Of a DNA stretch of 64,000 nucleotides, positions 34,798 through 44,683 are shown piece after piece. How positions within the stretch are numbered: the stretch's first letter is position 1; every line of letters begins with the position of its first letter. Location of the stretch: contig NZ_LAZU01000056.1 in assembly GCF_000987955.1 (NCBI RefSeq), positions 17,996-81,995 of the forward strand, read 5' to 3'. The notes below the pieces were generated by a model. The model searched no databases. It was given only the letters and a program-made list of their open reading frames with translations, and was not told the origin of the DNA. Origin of the DNA: Paenibacillus sp. DMB20 (GTDB lineage Bacteria > Bacillota > Bacilli > Paenibacillales > Paenibacillaceae). The position numbers were made by a program, and so were the translations under genes.

Positions 34798-35835
34798 ATG
34801 CCGGTTATCGAGTATAAATGCCCAAACTGCGGAAGCGGTATGGTTTTCGATGCTGAGACCCAGATGCTGTCCTGTGACGGCTGCGGAAGAAAAGACAATG
34901 TCGGGCAATTTCCCGATCCTCTGACAAAACATGTGTTTTCCGATGACGACAGGGCCAGGGAGTATCACTGCAACAGCTGCGGAGCCGTGATCATGACCGA
35001 TGCGGAGACGAGCGCTACGAACTGCAGCTTTTGCGGCGCAGCCGTGGTGCTTGGCGATCGGTTGACCGGAAAGCTGGCTCCGGCCAAAGTCATTCCTTTT
35101 TCCATCGGCAAGGAAGAAGCGATGAAAGCTTTTCGAAAATGGTGCCGGAGAGGTATCTTAACCCCGAGAGGTTTTATGTCCGCGGACCGGATCAAGAGCA
35201 TTACCGGGCTGTACGTCCCGTTCTGGCTATACGACCTGCACAACGACGTGGAGGTCCATGGCCGGGGAACAAAAGTGCGCTCCTACCGAAGCGGCGACTA
35301 CGAGGTTACCGAAACCGATCATTATGAATTTTACCGCAAAATTTGCTTGGATTACGTTAAAGTACCGATCGATGCGGCGGAGAAAATGAACGATGAACTG
35401 ATGGATAAATTGGAGCCTTTTCCGTACGATCGTCTGGAAAGCTTTAAAACGCCGTATCTTGCCGGTTACGTCGCGGAGAAATACAGCTATGACCATGAGG
35501 AACTTTTGCCGCGGGCCGAAGACAAAATCTATGATTACATAGAATCTTATATCGATTCGACGACCAATGAATATCACAGCGTGAGTTATTCCGACGTCGA
35601 TGTCGATACAAGCGTGGAGCGTGCCGAGTATGTTCTCCTTCCGGTATGGATGGTGCTCTACGACTACAATAAATCGGAGCATGCCTTTGCCATGAACGGA
35701 CGGACGGGCAAGGTGGTCGGCAAGCCTCCGATCAGCAAGGTGAAGGTAGCCGCATGGTTTACGGGCATTTCCGGCATTCTTTTTCTTGCCGCGCAGCTGT
35801 TGACCTCGTGGATCTTGGGAGGTGGGTCATTGTGA
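34798..35835 (+). CDS. ydjG: YdjG-like zinc-ribbon membrane protein
   Basis: 345 residues. Two zinc ribbons at the start: CPNCGSG...CDGCG (9-12 with about 28-31) and CNSCG...CSFCG (about 60-63 with 77-80). A long soluble domain follows, with one C-terminal membrane segment (about 318-338). Start at 34798 has GAGGTGA upstream. In B. subtilis YdjG together with YdjH recruits the SPFH protein YdjI to the membrane; the same genes follow here. Its stop overlaps the next start (TTGTGA). Confidence 0.88.
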   Translation: MPVIEYKCPNCGSGMVFDAETQMLSCDGCGRKDNVGQFPDPLTKHVFSDDDRAREYHCNSCGAVIMTDAETSATNCSFCGAAVVLGDRLTGKLAPAKVIPFSIGKEEAMKAFRKWCRRGILTPRGFMSADRIKSITGLYVPFWLYDLHNDVEVHGRGTKVRSYRSGDYEVTETDHYEFYRKICLDYVKVPIDAAEKMNDELMDKLEPFPYDRLESFKTPYLAGYVAEKYSYDHEELLPRAEDKIYDYIESYIDSTTNEYHSVSYSDVDVDTSVERAEYVLLPVWMVLYDYNKSEHAFAMNGRTGKVVGKPPISKVKVAAWFTGISGILFLAAQLLTSWILGGGSL

Positions 35836-36614
35836 GAAGGAAGAGAGCGATCCCTGTCGTCCTGTTTTTTGTCGTCCTGCTGCTGGCGCTTCCTCTGGCA
35901 GCGCCGGTGTCCGCAGCCGAAATAAAGCCGCTGGTCTATGACGGAGCCGGGCTGCTGACCCAGGAAGAGGCAAACGAGTTGAACGCGCTGGCGAATGAAT
36001 ACGGGGCTCTCCGGGAAACGGACATCATGATTGTGACCATCGACAGCCCGGATGCTTATGACGTCCAGGAAATGACGCAGGATTTTTACGACGATTACGG
36101 ACCTGGTTTTGACAAGCGACATGGGAATACGGCGATCTTGATGCTGGATATGACGCACCGGGATCTGTATATCGCCGGTTTTTATAAAGCGAAGGAGTAT
36201 CTGGATGACGATAGGCTGGATAAGATCCGCGACAAGATCTCTTCGGATCTCTCGGACGGCAACTACAAGTTGGCCTTCCAAACGTATATCGAAAAAGTGG
36301 ATTATTATATGGGATTTCGCCCGGGGGTGAACCCGGATAATCTTTTATATAATCTTTGGGTTCAATTGGGCATTTCGGTTGTCATCGGAGGGGGGATCGT
36401 TACCTTGATGGTTCGCCGTTCCGGCGGCCGGATTACGGTCAATTCGCGGACCTACGAGAATGCGAGTACGTCAGGCGTTCTGGCCCATGAGGACAGGTAC
36501 CTTCATACAAGCGTATCGAGACGGAAAATCGAGAGCAGCAGCTCCAGTTCCGGCGGCGGAGGAGGAACCACCTCGGGCGGTCATTCGCATAGCGGGAGCC
36601 GAGGCTCATTTTAA
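35832..36614 (+). CDS. ydjH: YdjH-like TPM-domain protein
   Basis: 260 residues. Signal peptide (RRKRAIPVVLFFVVLLLALP, end near VSA), extracytoplasmic TPM fold (about 35-160: LVYDGAGLLTQEEANELNAL, TAILMLDMTHRDLYI), one membrane helix (about 180-198), then a low-complexity tail with Ser runs, Gly runs and a final GSRGSF. The GTG start overlaps the ydjG stop and has GGAGGTGGG upstream. Gly/Ser-rich tails after a TPM domain are typical of YgcG/YdjH proteins. Confidence 0.87.
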   Translation: MRRKRAIPVVLFFVVLLLALPLAAPVSAAEIKPLVYDGAGLLTQEEANELNALANEYGALRETDIMIVTIDSPDAYDVQEMTQDFYDDYGPGFDKRHGNTAILMLDMTHRDLYIAGFYKAKEYLDDDRLDKIRDKISSDLSDGNYKLAFQTYIEKVDYYMGFRPGVNPDNLLYNLWVQLGISVVIGGGIVTLMVRRSGGRITVNSRTYENASTSGVLAHEDRYLHTSVSRRKIESSSSSSGGGGGTTSGGHSHSGSRGSF

Positions 36615-36635
36615 CGAGAAGGGATGGATTCACGA

Positions 36636-37619
36636 ATGGGATTTTTCAGAAACCAGTTTGCGAATGTGGTGGAATGGGACGAATTCAGGGACGACATGAT
36701 TTTTTGGAAGTGGAACAACCGGGAGATTAAAAAAGGAAGCAAACTGGTGATCCGGGCCGGGCAGGACGCGATTTTCGTCAATAACGGCAAAATCGAAGGG
36801 ATTTTCCAGGATGAAGGGGAGTACAGCATCGATTCGGACATCATCCCGTTTTTATCGACGTTAAAAGGATTTAAGTTCGGCTTTAACAGCGGCATGCGGG
36901 TGGAAGTGTTGTTCGTCAACACGAAAGAGTTGACGGTCAGATGGGGGACGCAGCATCCCGTTCTGATCCCGACGCCGCAGCTTCCGGGCGGCATGCCCAT
37001 CCGCGCCAATGGCACGTTCAATTTCAAAGTGAACGATTACGTTACGCTCATCGATAAGGTGGCCGGGATGAAGGACAGCTACCTGGTGGAGGATGTGAAA
37101 ATCCGGATTACTTCGGTACTGGACCAGCTGCTCATGAAATGGATCAGCAGGGAAGGGAAGGACATGTTTAATCTGCAGGCGAATGCGATGGATATTTCCC
37201 AAGGCATTCGCGAGGATCTGGATATGCAGGTCATGGACAGCGGGATGACGATAACGGGCTTCCAGGTGATGAGCTTCAACTATCCTCAGGAAATCCAGGA
37301 CATGATTACGAAGACGGCTTCTCATCAAATGATCGGCGACCTGCAAAAATACCAGCAGGTGACCATGACGGACGGCATAACATCCGGCAAAGTGCAGGGC
37401 GGCGGGACAGCCTCGGATATGGCAGGCATGATGATGGGGATGAATCTGGCGAACGAAATGATGAAAAATATGAGCGGGAGCCAGAAGACATCGGCTGAGG
37501 CAGAGTCCGCGCCTGCCGCCTCTTCTTCCGAAGGCCATAAAAAGCCGAACTTCTGCCCCAACTGCGGTTCGAAGAACGAAGGAGCCAATTTTTGCCCGAA
37601 TTGCGGCCAGAAATTGTGA
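36636..37619 (+). CDS. ydjI: YdjI-like SPFH-domain protein with C-terminal zinc ribbon
   Basis: 327 residues. MGFFRNQFANVVEWDE begins the SPFH/virion-core-like family; the SPFH body reaches about residue 215. A Gly/Met-rich linker (about 250-275) and a zinc ribbon (CPNCGSKNEGANFCPNCG, about 307-324) end the protein. The ATG at 36636 is preferred over 36624, which lies right on the SD. YdjI is membrane-recruited by YdjG/YdjH and in turn positions PspA, so this four-gene operon is a flotillin-like envelope-stress complex. Confidence 0.88.
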   Translation: MGFFRNQFANVVEWDEFRDDMIFWKWNNREIKKGSKLVIRAGQDAIFVNNGKIEGIFQDEGEYSIDSDIIPFLSTLKGFKFGFNSGMRVEVLFVNTKELTVRWGTQHPVLIPTPQLPGGMPIRANGTFNFKVNDYVTLIDKVAGMKDSYLVEDVKIRITSVLDQLLMKWISREGKDMFNLQANAMDISQGIREDLDMQVMDSGMTITGFQVMSFNYPQEIQDMITKTASHQMIGDLQKYQQVTMTDGITSGKVQGGGTASDMAGMMMGMNLANEMMKNMSGSQKTSAEAESAPAASSSEGHKKPNFCPNCGSKNEGANFCPNCGQKL

Positions 37620-38072
37620 AGCGAAAGGCAGTATAACTAATTTTTTGCTTAAGGTTAGTATTTCTACCGAACTAATGATATCCGCATCGCACCGGGTTGT
37701 TTGTATAAAATAGGGTCCGTTAGATTAAAACTTGTCGCCAACCGGTCCAGGGTTACGGAACATTAGTTCATGCTAACACATACTGGACGCGAAACGAGGC
37801 TGTCTCTTAAGGTCGCTGACCCTGGGCGGCCTCTTTTGGTTGTGTCAGACGCTGGGCGTCCGAACCATTCCCTGCCCCTATTCTCCCAATACAGATGTTC
37901 CTCTTTCGTTGAACAAGCAGCCCGCTACGAACGGATATATCTTGTTATCGGAATTGGATGAGAGGGTTTATATTTTTTACATAAAATCCACTTTATATTA
38001 GAACTCTCAAAACATTTCTGGTATATATAGTAAGAAGGGCCAATTTAATAGAATAGAGGAGTGAAAGCCTGA
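37620..38072. other. Intergenic region, nothing assignable
   Basis: About 450 bp. A GAGGC...GCCTCTTTT hairpin (about 37796-37840) could terminate the ydj operon but is far from it. A 63-codon frame (37770-37961) has no SD or family. The last 100 bp are AT-rich and must contain the promoter of the large exoprotein gene; I cannot fix its -35/-10. Confidence 0.4.
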
Positions 38073-41000
38073 ATGCGCATCCGGGTACATAAGTTCAGAA
38101 AGCAGCTAAGCTTACTTCTGGCAATCGTTATGCTCGCGAGTATCATGGTTCCTTTCGGTCCCGTGAGGATGGCGGATGCTTCGCCCCAAAATGACCAAGT
38201 TGTAATCAGCCAGGTCTACGGGGGCGGAGGAAACAGCGGAGCAAAGTACAGCCATGATTTCATTGAGCTGTACAATCCGACGGATCATCCGGTTGACCTC
38301 ACGAACTGGAAAGTGCGTTATGCCAGTGCAACAGGTGATTTCAATAACGAAACCTCTTTAAATGGCATCATTCAACCCCATCATTATGTATTAATACAAC
38401 AAGCGGGTACCGTCGGCAGCGGGTTGCCTTTGCCTGCGTCTGACCTTGAAGGAAACTTGGCGTTGAGCGGAACCAAAGGGAAAGTGGATTTGGTGAACGC
38501 CGATGGCGAATCCGTCGATTTGATCGGGTACGGCACAGTGTCGCAAGCGGAAGGACAGTCGACGCCGGCATTATCTAGCACCACTGCTGCAATCCGCAAG
38601 GAGTCGGCAGCCGGGCCTGCCGGGAACCGCGGCCTGGACACGGACAATAATGCCGCGGATTTCATGGTCGACTCTCCCGATCCCCGCAACAGCACGTATA
38701 CCTCCTCTCCGGGAAATCCCGGCAACACCCTGGGTCCCGTAACGGCCAGTCCGGCACCGAATGCCTGGCCAGCCGGAACGCCGATCACGCTGAACCCTCC
38801 CACTGTAGGAGCTTCCGTCTATGCAGATGTATATTTGTCGGGCGGTGAAGGCTCCGGCTACCAACTCGTGAAAGGTCCTATTGCGCTTAAGGAGCCAACG
38901 CAAATCCATGCTTACGCAGTCCAAGACGGCTCTCCGGATGGACCTGTGACTTCCTTCAAGTACGATATTCTTACCCCGACATCGGTAGCTGAAGCCCGCG
39001 GCAAGGCAAAAGCCGACAATGTATGGACAGAAGGCATTATTACGCATATGGAAGGCAGAGAAACCTATATTCAGGACGATTCCGCCGGAATCGTGCTCTA
39101 TGACTATCCGCTGGCTGCCGAGGTTGGCGACCGAGTAAGCGTAGCCGGAGTCATGGAGATATACAACAACCTTCAAGAGATCAAACCCCACGAACTGTTA
39201 TCCCATAACATAACCGATAAAAATGCGGGGTTACCGCAAGCCCTCCGGATTAGCGGCGGGGATCTTTCCGCGGATCAAGGAGAGGCATACGAAGCAAGGC
39301 TTGTCTATTTAGAGGATGTGTCAATCAAGGCAGAGAACAAATCCGGTGAATTTACGGCGGTGCAGGGCGGACGGGAATTCATCATTTATTCCGCATTGCC
39401 CAAGCTGTCCGCGGGCAAAACCTTCAGCCGCGTTACGGGCGTGGTCAAGCAGTATGGAAACATCTATGAATTAATTCCTATAAATGAGGACGCCTTAGTC
39501 GAAGACATGTTTTCCGTGACAGCCAGTCCTGGATCAGGACCGATCATTCTTGGCGGAAAGGTCACGTTATCCAGTCCAACGGAGGGGGCAAGCATTTATT
39601 ACACGCTCGATGGAACCGTTCCGACCACGGCAAGCACCCTTTACGCCGCCCCGATTCCAATCGAGCGCGATACGACCATCAAAGCCATTGTCGTTTCCGG
39701 TACCGACCAGAGCAAAGTCTATGAATTTGCTTATACGGTTGCCAAGGCCCCGCGGATTGCCGATATTCAAGGCGAAGCACACGCCTCACCCTATAAGGGG
39801 CAGACGGTAAAAGATATTGAAGGCGTCGTGACGCAATACGGATATACGTTCTCCAACGGAAGCATTAAGGGTTTTTATATCCAGGACCCGACTCCGGATT
39901 CCAATCCGAATACCTCGGATGCGATTTTCGTGTATTCTACGGGCACAGATCGGCCGAAAGTCGGAGATCTGGTAACCGTAACGGGGAAAGTCGCCGAATA
40001 TAACGAAGGAAGCTCCAGCAATCTGACCTCCACCCAAATCGAGCTTCAGTCCTACACGAAAACCGCGGAAGCCCAGAAGCTGCCGGAGCCCGTCACGCTC
40101 GGTAAAGGCGGGCGTCCGATTCCGGCCTCCATCATTGATAATGACCGAATGGCAACGTTTGATCCGCAGGAAGACGCCATTGATTTCTACGAATCCCTGG
40201 AAGGGATGCGGGTCAGGCTGCCGCAGCCGACCATCATTAGTCCGTATTGGACAAGCGGCGGAACCTATAACATTCCTACCCGCGTTGAAAATGACATCGC
40301 CGATGCGGTTACTCCAGCCGGCGGTTTGGTCCTGAAAGAGCAAGGGAATTTCAATCCGCAGCGCCTTCTGATTGCGTACGGGAATCCGGGGCAGGAAGTA
40401 AGCACCGGCGATGCTTTTGCAGGCGACGTCACCGGCGTCATCGGTTATAACAGCGGCAACTTCAAAGTGATTCCGGCGATGGGCAGCTTGCCTCCTATCC
40501 ACAGCAGCCCATTCGAACAAGAAGCATCGACGATCGAAGTGAACGCCGAACAGTTGAGAGTAGCGACTTACAATATCGAAAACTTTCATCCCGGTGTGGC
40601 ATCCGGCAAGATAACGAAGCTGGCCGAATCGATCGTAAACCGTATCAAATCCCCGGATATTATTGGTCTGGTGGAAGTACAGGATAACAACGGGGAACAG
40701 AATGACGGCACCACCTCTGCAGACAAAAGCTACCAAGCTTTGATTAACGCCATCAAAGCGGCGGGCGGGCCAACCTACAGTTTTACCGATATTGATCCGG
40801 TGAATAACAGCGACGGGGGAGCGCCGGGAGCCAATATCAGAGTCGGCTTCCTCTATAACGACGAGCGCGTTCAATTATCGGATAGCGTAAATAACAGAAA
40901 AGGCGCTTCCACGGAATCCGTTGCATACGATGCAGCCTCGGATCGGCTGACCTATAACCCGGGCCGGATTGACCCGTCGAATGCCGCATTTGCAGCATCC

Positions 41001-44000
41001 CGTAAGCCTTTGGCTGCGCAGTTCGACTTCAGGGGCGAGAAGGTCATCGTGATCGCCAATCATTTCAACTCGAAATCCGGGGACCAAGGACCTTTCGGAA
41101 GCACGCAGCCGCCAGTTCTCGGAAGCGAAGGACAGCGTCATCGGATCGCTGCGGCAGTAAACGGGTTCGTCAAGGACATTAAGACCGGAAATCCGGATGC
41201 CAATGTCATTGTTTTGGGTGACATGAATGATTTCCAATTTACGCAAACCGCAACGATTTTGAAAGGAAACGAACTGGATAACCTGATCGAAAGATTGCCG
41301 CTGGAAGAACAATACACATATACGTATGACGGCAACTCTCAGGTGCTTGACCATATTCTGGTGAGCAAAAACCTGACCCGGTCGGCCCAAGTCGATGTCG
41401 TGCATCTCAATGCCGATTTCCCGGCCTCCAAAGGCCGCGTATCCGACCATGACCCGGTCATTGCGCAATTGGACCTGAAGGGAAAAGCCGGCGGTTTCCC
41501 GCTCACGGTTTTGCATACGAACGATACGCATGCCAACTTGGACACCGTAAGTTCGCCCGATAACATCGCGCGCCGCGTGGCGGCTATCAAAGAGGCGAGG
41601 GCTGGCGCGGTTAATCCTTTGCTTGTGGATGCGGGGGACGTGTTCTCCGGCACGCTTTATTTCAATCAATACCTCGGGCAGGCTGATCTTGAATTTATGA
41701 ATCTGGTTCAATACGACGCGATGACCTTCGGGAATCATGAATTCGATAAAGGGTCCGAAGTTTTGAATGATTTTATCGAACATGCCGAATTTCCGTTCAT
41801 CTCTTCGAACGTGAATTTCTCGGCCGATCCTTTATTAAGCAAGAAATTTCGGAATGGCGTCACCAGTAACCCGGCGGATGCGGCTATTTACCCAGCAGCG
41901 ATTGTGGATGTAAACGGTGAACAGGTGGGACTCATCGGCCTCACTACCGAAGACACGTCGAATATATCCTCGCCGGGAGCCGTTACGTTTGATAATGCGG
42001 TTCAAAAGGCAAAAGATACCGTAAAAATGCTCCAGAATGAAAGGATTAACAAAATCGTCGTGCTGTCGCACCTGGGCTATGACGTAGACGTCCAACTTGC
42101 AAAAGAAGTGGAAGGAATCGACATCATCGTGGGCGGACACAGTCATACCAAGCTGGATCAGGCGGTCGTGGACCGAACCGATAGCGCGCCGAAGCTGATT
42201 GTGCAAACCGGCGAAAAAGGCCAGTTTTTAGGCAAGCTTGAGGTGAAGTTTGACGAGGAGGGTACCCTGCAAGAGTGGGATAGTGCCTTAATATCCGTCG
42301 ATGCAAAAGACAGCGGCGGCAAATATGTCATCACGCCGGATCAAGAAGCTTTGGATATTCTGAATGCGAAATATAAGCCGGGTGTGGAACAGTTGAAGCA
42401 GACCGAAGTCGGCAAGACGGAAGTGAAACTGAACGGCGTTCGCTCCGACGTGCGCACGAAGGAAACCAACCTCGGAAATCTGATTGCGGACGGAATGCTG
42501 GATGCGGCCAAGGCCGCCGGAACGAATGCGGTGATTGCCCTGCAAAACGGAGGCGGAATCCGCGAATCGATCGAAGCCGGAAAAATCACCATGGGCGACG
42601 TGATGACGGTCCTTCCGTTTAACAATGATCTCGTCACGATTACCTTGACCGGCCAGGAAATTAAAGAAGCGATGGAAAACGGGGTTTCCAAGGCTCCGGC
42701 CGCGGACGGACGATTCCCGCATATCGCGGGGATGAAGTTCTTCTATGATTCCACGAAGCCGGCGGGTCAGCGCGTGCTGCGCATAGAGGTAAAAGGCAAG
42801 AATGGATACCAGCCTATTGAGCTGAACAAGTCGTATGAGGTCGCAACGAATGCTTTTACCGCAAAGGGCGGCGATTTCTACGCTTCTCTTGAAAAGGCGT
42901 ATCGTGAGGGCCGCGTGAACCTGCTGTACCTGCCTGACTATGAGGTCTTCTCCAACTACGTGAAAAAAGTAGGCACCGTCACGGCTCGGACGTCCGCCGT
43001 CGAAGGACGCATCACCGATCTGAAAGGGGCTCCGCTGCCCGGGCGTCCGGACCCTGAGGTTCCCGGAGGTCCTGGAAGTCCTGGAGGTTCGGGAGGGTCA
43101 AGCACGTCAGGCTCTCCGGGACCGACAACGCCTCCCGTGACCCCGACGAACCCTGGCACGACTGCTCCAGCTGAACCGGGCAAAATCAAGCTTCAGGTTA
43201 AAGCGGAGAATGGCGCGGCAGCAGGCACCGTCACCGGGAAAGCAATGAAAGAAGCCTTAAAGCAGCCGGCAGGCGGGAAAATCACCGTTGAAGTGACAAG
43301 CACGCAGCCGTTTGAATCCTCATCCGTGACCATTGAGAATGAAGCACTGACAGCATGGTTGAACCAATCGGGCGCATCTGTTCTCACGATCCTTACTCCA
43401 TACGGAAGTTATGAGCTTCCGAAGCGCGAGATCCATCTTCAGGCCATAGCGGATAAGACCCGCTCTGGGATCGGCGGAATGGGGTTGGTATTCACGCTGT
43501 CCATGAACGGCGAGGCTGTCAAAGAAGCGGCTTCCGAGGGATACAAAGCGCTCAAAGCCGTGAACTTTGCCGTTGCCGTCCAAACCGGCAGCGGAGATAA
43601 AATGCCGCTCGGGGATTTCAAATCGTATGTCAAACGTTCTTTGAACGTGGGCCAGGCTTACCGCGCCAACGAGATTGCGGTTGTGCGGCTTAACGAAAAA
43701 GGACAGAACGGGTATACGCCTGTGCCGTTCAAGGCAAGCGGAGACCGGATCGAGATCTATAGCCGCTCGAACGGAACATATCTGGTCCTGCTGAATCCGA
43801 CGACGTTTGAAGACATCGCTTCCCACTGGTCCAAAGCGGACGTCGAATCCCTTGCAGCCAAGATGATCGTGACAGGACGCACGGAACAAAGGTATGTTCC
43901 AAACGCTTTTGTAACGCGGGCCGAGTTCGTTGCGTTGATCACCCGGGCGCTGGGCCTGGCCGCCAACGATCAAGCAAGCTCCTTCAAAGATATAACGGCG

Positions 44001-44351
44001 GCCGATTGGTATGCGGGACAGGTCCATGCGGCCGTTCAGGCCGGTATCGTAAACGGATATGCAGACGGTACGTTCAGACCGAAGCAGACGATAACCCGCG
44101 AGGAAATGGCGCTTATGGCATATAAGGCGTTGAACTATGCCGGATATAAACCGGGCGGCGCGTCAAAATCCCGTTTTGCCGATGAATCCGAGATCAGTGC
44201 TTGGGCTAAAGAAGCGGTAAATGCATTAAACGGACTCAACATTATGCAAGGGGATCGCAAGCAGCAATTTACCCCTAAGTCGAACACGACACGAGGTGAA
44301 AGTGCTGCTGTATTGAACCGGATGATTCAAAATTTGACATACGATAAATAA
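38073..44351 (+). CDS. Giant SLH-anchored extracellular nuclease/5'-nucleotidase (YhcR-like)
   Basis: 2092 residues. Signal peptide (about 1-36). Lamin-tail domain (about 40-150: VVISQVYGGGGNSG). Chitobiase-C-like domain, OB-fold, second chitobiase-C domain (about 480-555, YYTLDGTVPTTAST), second OB-fold. EEP nuclease (about 827-1135: LRVATYNIENF, VIVLGDMNDF, SDHDPVIAQ). Metallophosphatase (about 1140-1400: VLHTNDTHAN, DAGDVFSGT, GNHEFDKG, GGHSHT) plus 5'-nucleotidase C domain (about 1460-1640). Gly/Pro/Ser-rich linker (about 1650-1700). Three SLH repeats (about 1911-2092) tie it to the cell wall. It probably degrades external DNA/RNA to nucleosides and phosphate. B. subtilis YhcR is similar but shorter. 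AGGAG upstream; terminator downstream. Confidence 0.93.
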   Translation: MRIRVHKFRKQLSLLLAIVMLASIMVPFGPVRMADASPQNDQVVISQVYGGGGNSGAKYSHDFIELYNPTDHPVDLTNWKVRYASATGDFNNETSLNGIIQPHHYVLIQQAGTVGSGLPLPASDLEGNLALSGTKGKVDLVNADGESVDLIGYGTVSQAEGQSTPALSSTTAAIRKESAAGPAGNRGLDTDNNAADFMVDSPDPRNSTYTSSPGNPGNTLGPVTASPAPNAWPAGTPITLNPPTVGASVYADVYLSGGEGSGYQLVKGPIALKEPTQIHAYAVQDGSPDGPVTSFKYDILTPTSVAEARGKAKADNVWTEGIITHMEGRETYIQDDSAGIVLYDYPLAAEVGDRVSVAGVMEIYNNLQEIKPHELLSHNITDKNAGLPQALRISGGDLSADQGEAYEARLVYLEDVSIKAENKSGEFTAVQGGREFIIYSALPKLSAGKTFSRVTGVVKQYGNIYELIPINEDALVEDMFSVTASPGSGPIILGGKVTLSSPTEGASIYYTLDGTVPTTASTLYAAPIPIERDTTIKAIVVSGTDQSKVYEFAYTVAKAPRIADIQGEAHASPYKGQTVKDIEGVVTQYGYTFSNGSIKGFYIQDPTPDSNPNTSDAIFVYSTGTDRPKVGDLVTVTGKVAEYNEGSSSNLTSTQIELQSYTKTAEAQKLPEPVTLGKGGRPIPASIIDNDRMATFDPQEDAIDFYESLEGMRVRLPQPTIISPYWTSGGTYNIPTRVENDIADAVTPAGGLVLKEQGNFNPQRLLIAYGNPGQEVSTGDAFAGDVTGVIGYNSGNFKVIPAMGSLPPIHSSPFEQEASTIEVNAEQLRVATYNIENFHPGVASGKITKLAESIVNRIKSPDIIGLVEVQDNNGEQNDGTTSADKSYQALINAIKAAGGPTYSFTDIDPVNNSDGGAPGANIRVGFLYNDERVQLSDSVNNRKGASTESVAYDAASDRLTYNPGRIDPSNAAFAASRKPLAAQFDFRGEKVIVIANHFNSKSGDQGPFGSTQPPVLGSEGQRHRIAAAVNGFVKDIKTGNPDANVIVLGDMNDFQFTQTATILKGNELDNLIERLPLEEQYTYTYDGNSQVLDHILVSKNLTRSAQVDVVHLNADFPASKGRVSDHDPVIAQLDLKGKAGGFPLTVLHTNDTHANLDTVSSPDNIARRVAAIKEARAGAVNPLLVDAGDVFSGTLYFNQYLGQADLEFMNLVQYDAMTFGNHEFDKGSEVLNDFIEHAEFPFISSNVNFSADPLLSKKFRNGVTSNPADAAIYPAAIVDVNGEQVGLIGLTTEDTSNISSPGAVTFDNAVQKAKDTVKMLQNERINKIVVLSHLGYDVDVQLAKEVEGIDIIVGGHSHTKLDQAVVDRTDSAPKLIVQTGEKGQFLGKLEVKFDEEGTLQEWDSALISVDAKDSGGKYVITPDQEALDILNAKYKPGVEQLKQTEVGKTEVKLNGVRSDVRTKETNLGNLIADGMLDAAKAAGTNAVIALQNGGGIRESIEAGKITMGDVMTVLPFNNDLVTITLTGQEIKEAMENGVSKAPAADGRFPHIAGMKFFYDSTKPAGQRVLRIEVKGKNGYQPIELNKSYEVATNAFTAKGGDFYASLEKAYREGRVNLLYLPDYEVFSNYVKKVGTVTARTSAVEGRITDLKGAPLPGRPDPEVPGGPGSPGGSGGSSTSGSPGPTTPPVTPTNPGTTAPAEPGKIKLQVKAENGAAAGTVTGKAMKEALKQPAGGKITVEVTSTQPFESSSVTIENEALTAWLNQSGASVLTILTPYGSYELPKREIHLQAIADKTRSGIGGMGLVFTLSMNGEAVKEAASEGYKALKAVNFAVAVQTGSGDKMPLGDFKSYVKRSLNVGQAYRANEIAVVRLNEKGQNGYTPVPFKASGDRIEIYSRSNGTYLVLLNPTTFEDIASHWSKADVESLAAKMIVTGRTEQRYVPNAFVTRAEFVALITRALGLAANDQASSFKDITAADWYAGQVHAAVQAGIVNGYADGTFRPKQTITREEMALMAYKALNYAGYKPGGASKSRFADESEISAWAKEAVNALNGLNIMQGDRKQQFTPKSNTTRGESAAVLNRMIQNLTYDK

Positions 44352-44378
44352 GACGTTTGGAAAAAAATGTAAATTTCC

Positions 44379-44410
44379 GAAAGAGCGCCTTGCGAGGTGC
44401 TCTTTCTTCA
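44379..44410 (+). terminator. Intrinsic terminator of the giant nuclease gene
   Basis: GAAAGAGCGCCT and AGGTGCTCTTTC form a 12-bp stem with one G-T pair around a 4-nt loop, then TTCATT. Confidence 0.85.
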
Positions 44411-44498
44411 TTACTGTTTTCATTTGCATCCGGGACCAGCTCAGTTATAATGTGTGGTGTTAAGTTCATAGATAAACGATATAGAAGTGAATAGCGCC

Positions 44499-44666
44499 AT
44501 GATCATAACCCTGATCGTCTTAGCTCTTGCATCCATGTTATTTATATCAAGGAAAGTTACGTTCCGATCTGGTTGCTATTGGATCATTGATCGTACTGAT
44601 GCTATTCAGCTAACACCGGAGGAGTGCTTTCTCTGTTTTTCCCGTTTCATGAATAGATATTGGTAA
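44499..44666 (+). pseudogene. N-terminal remnant of an SLC13/DASS anion transporter
   Basis: The frame starts MIITLIVLALASMLFIS, the first helix of SLC13-type sodium:anion symporters. A frameshift then places SDLVAIGSLIVLMLFS in another frame, and a further shift gives LTPEE; together these are the expected continuous start of the family. Only about 50 codons remain of about 600. Real debris rather than a small gene. Confidence 0.65.
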
Positions 44667-44683
44667 TTCATAGCTGAAAGGAA

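Noticed and set aside
37770..37961. 63-codon frame in the intergenic region before the giant exoprotein gene
   Set aside because: No SD, no recognisable product, and it spans a hairpin; likely chance.
39786..41783. Two long minus-strand open frames (about 360 and 300 codons)
   Set aside because: Antisense to the giant nuclease gene, whose domains are unambiguous; the high GC at third positions keeps antisense frames open.
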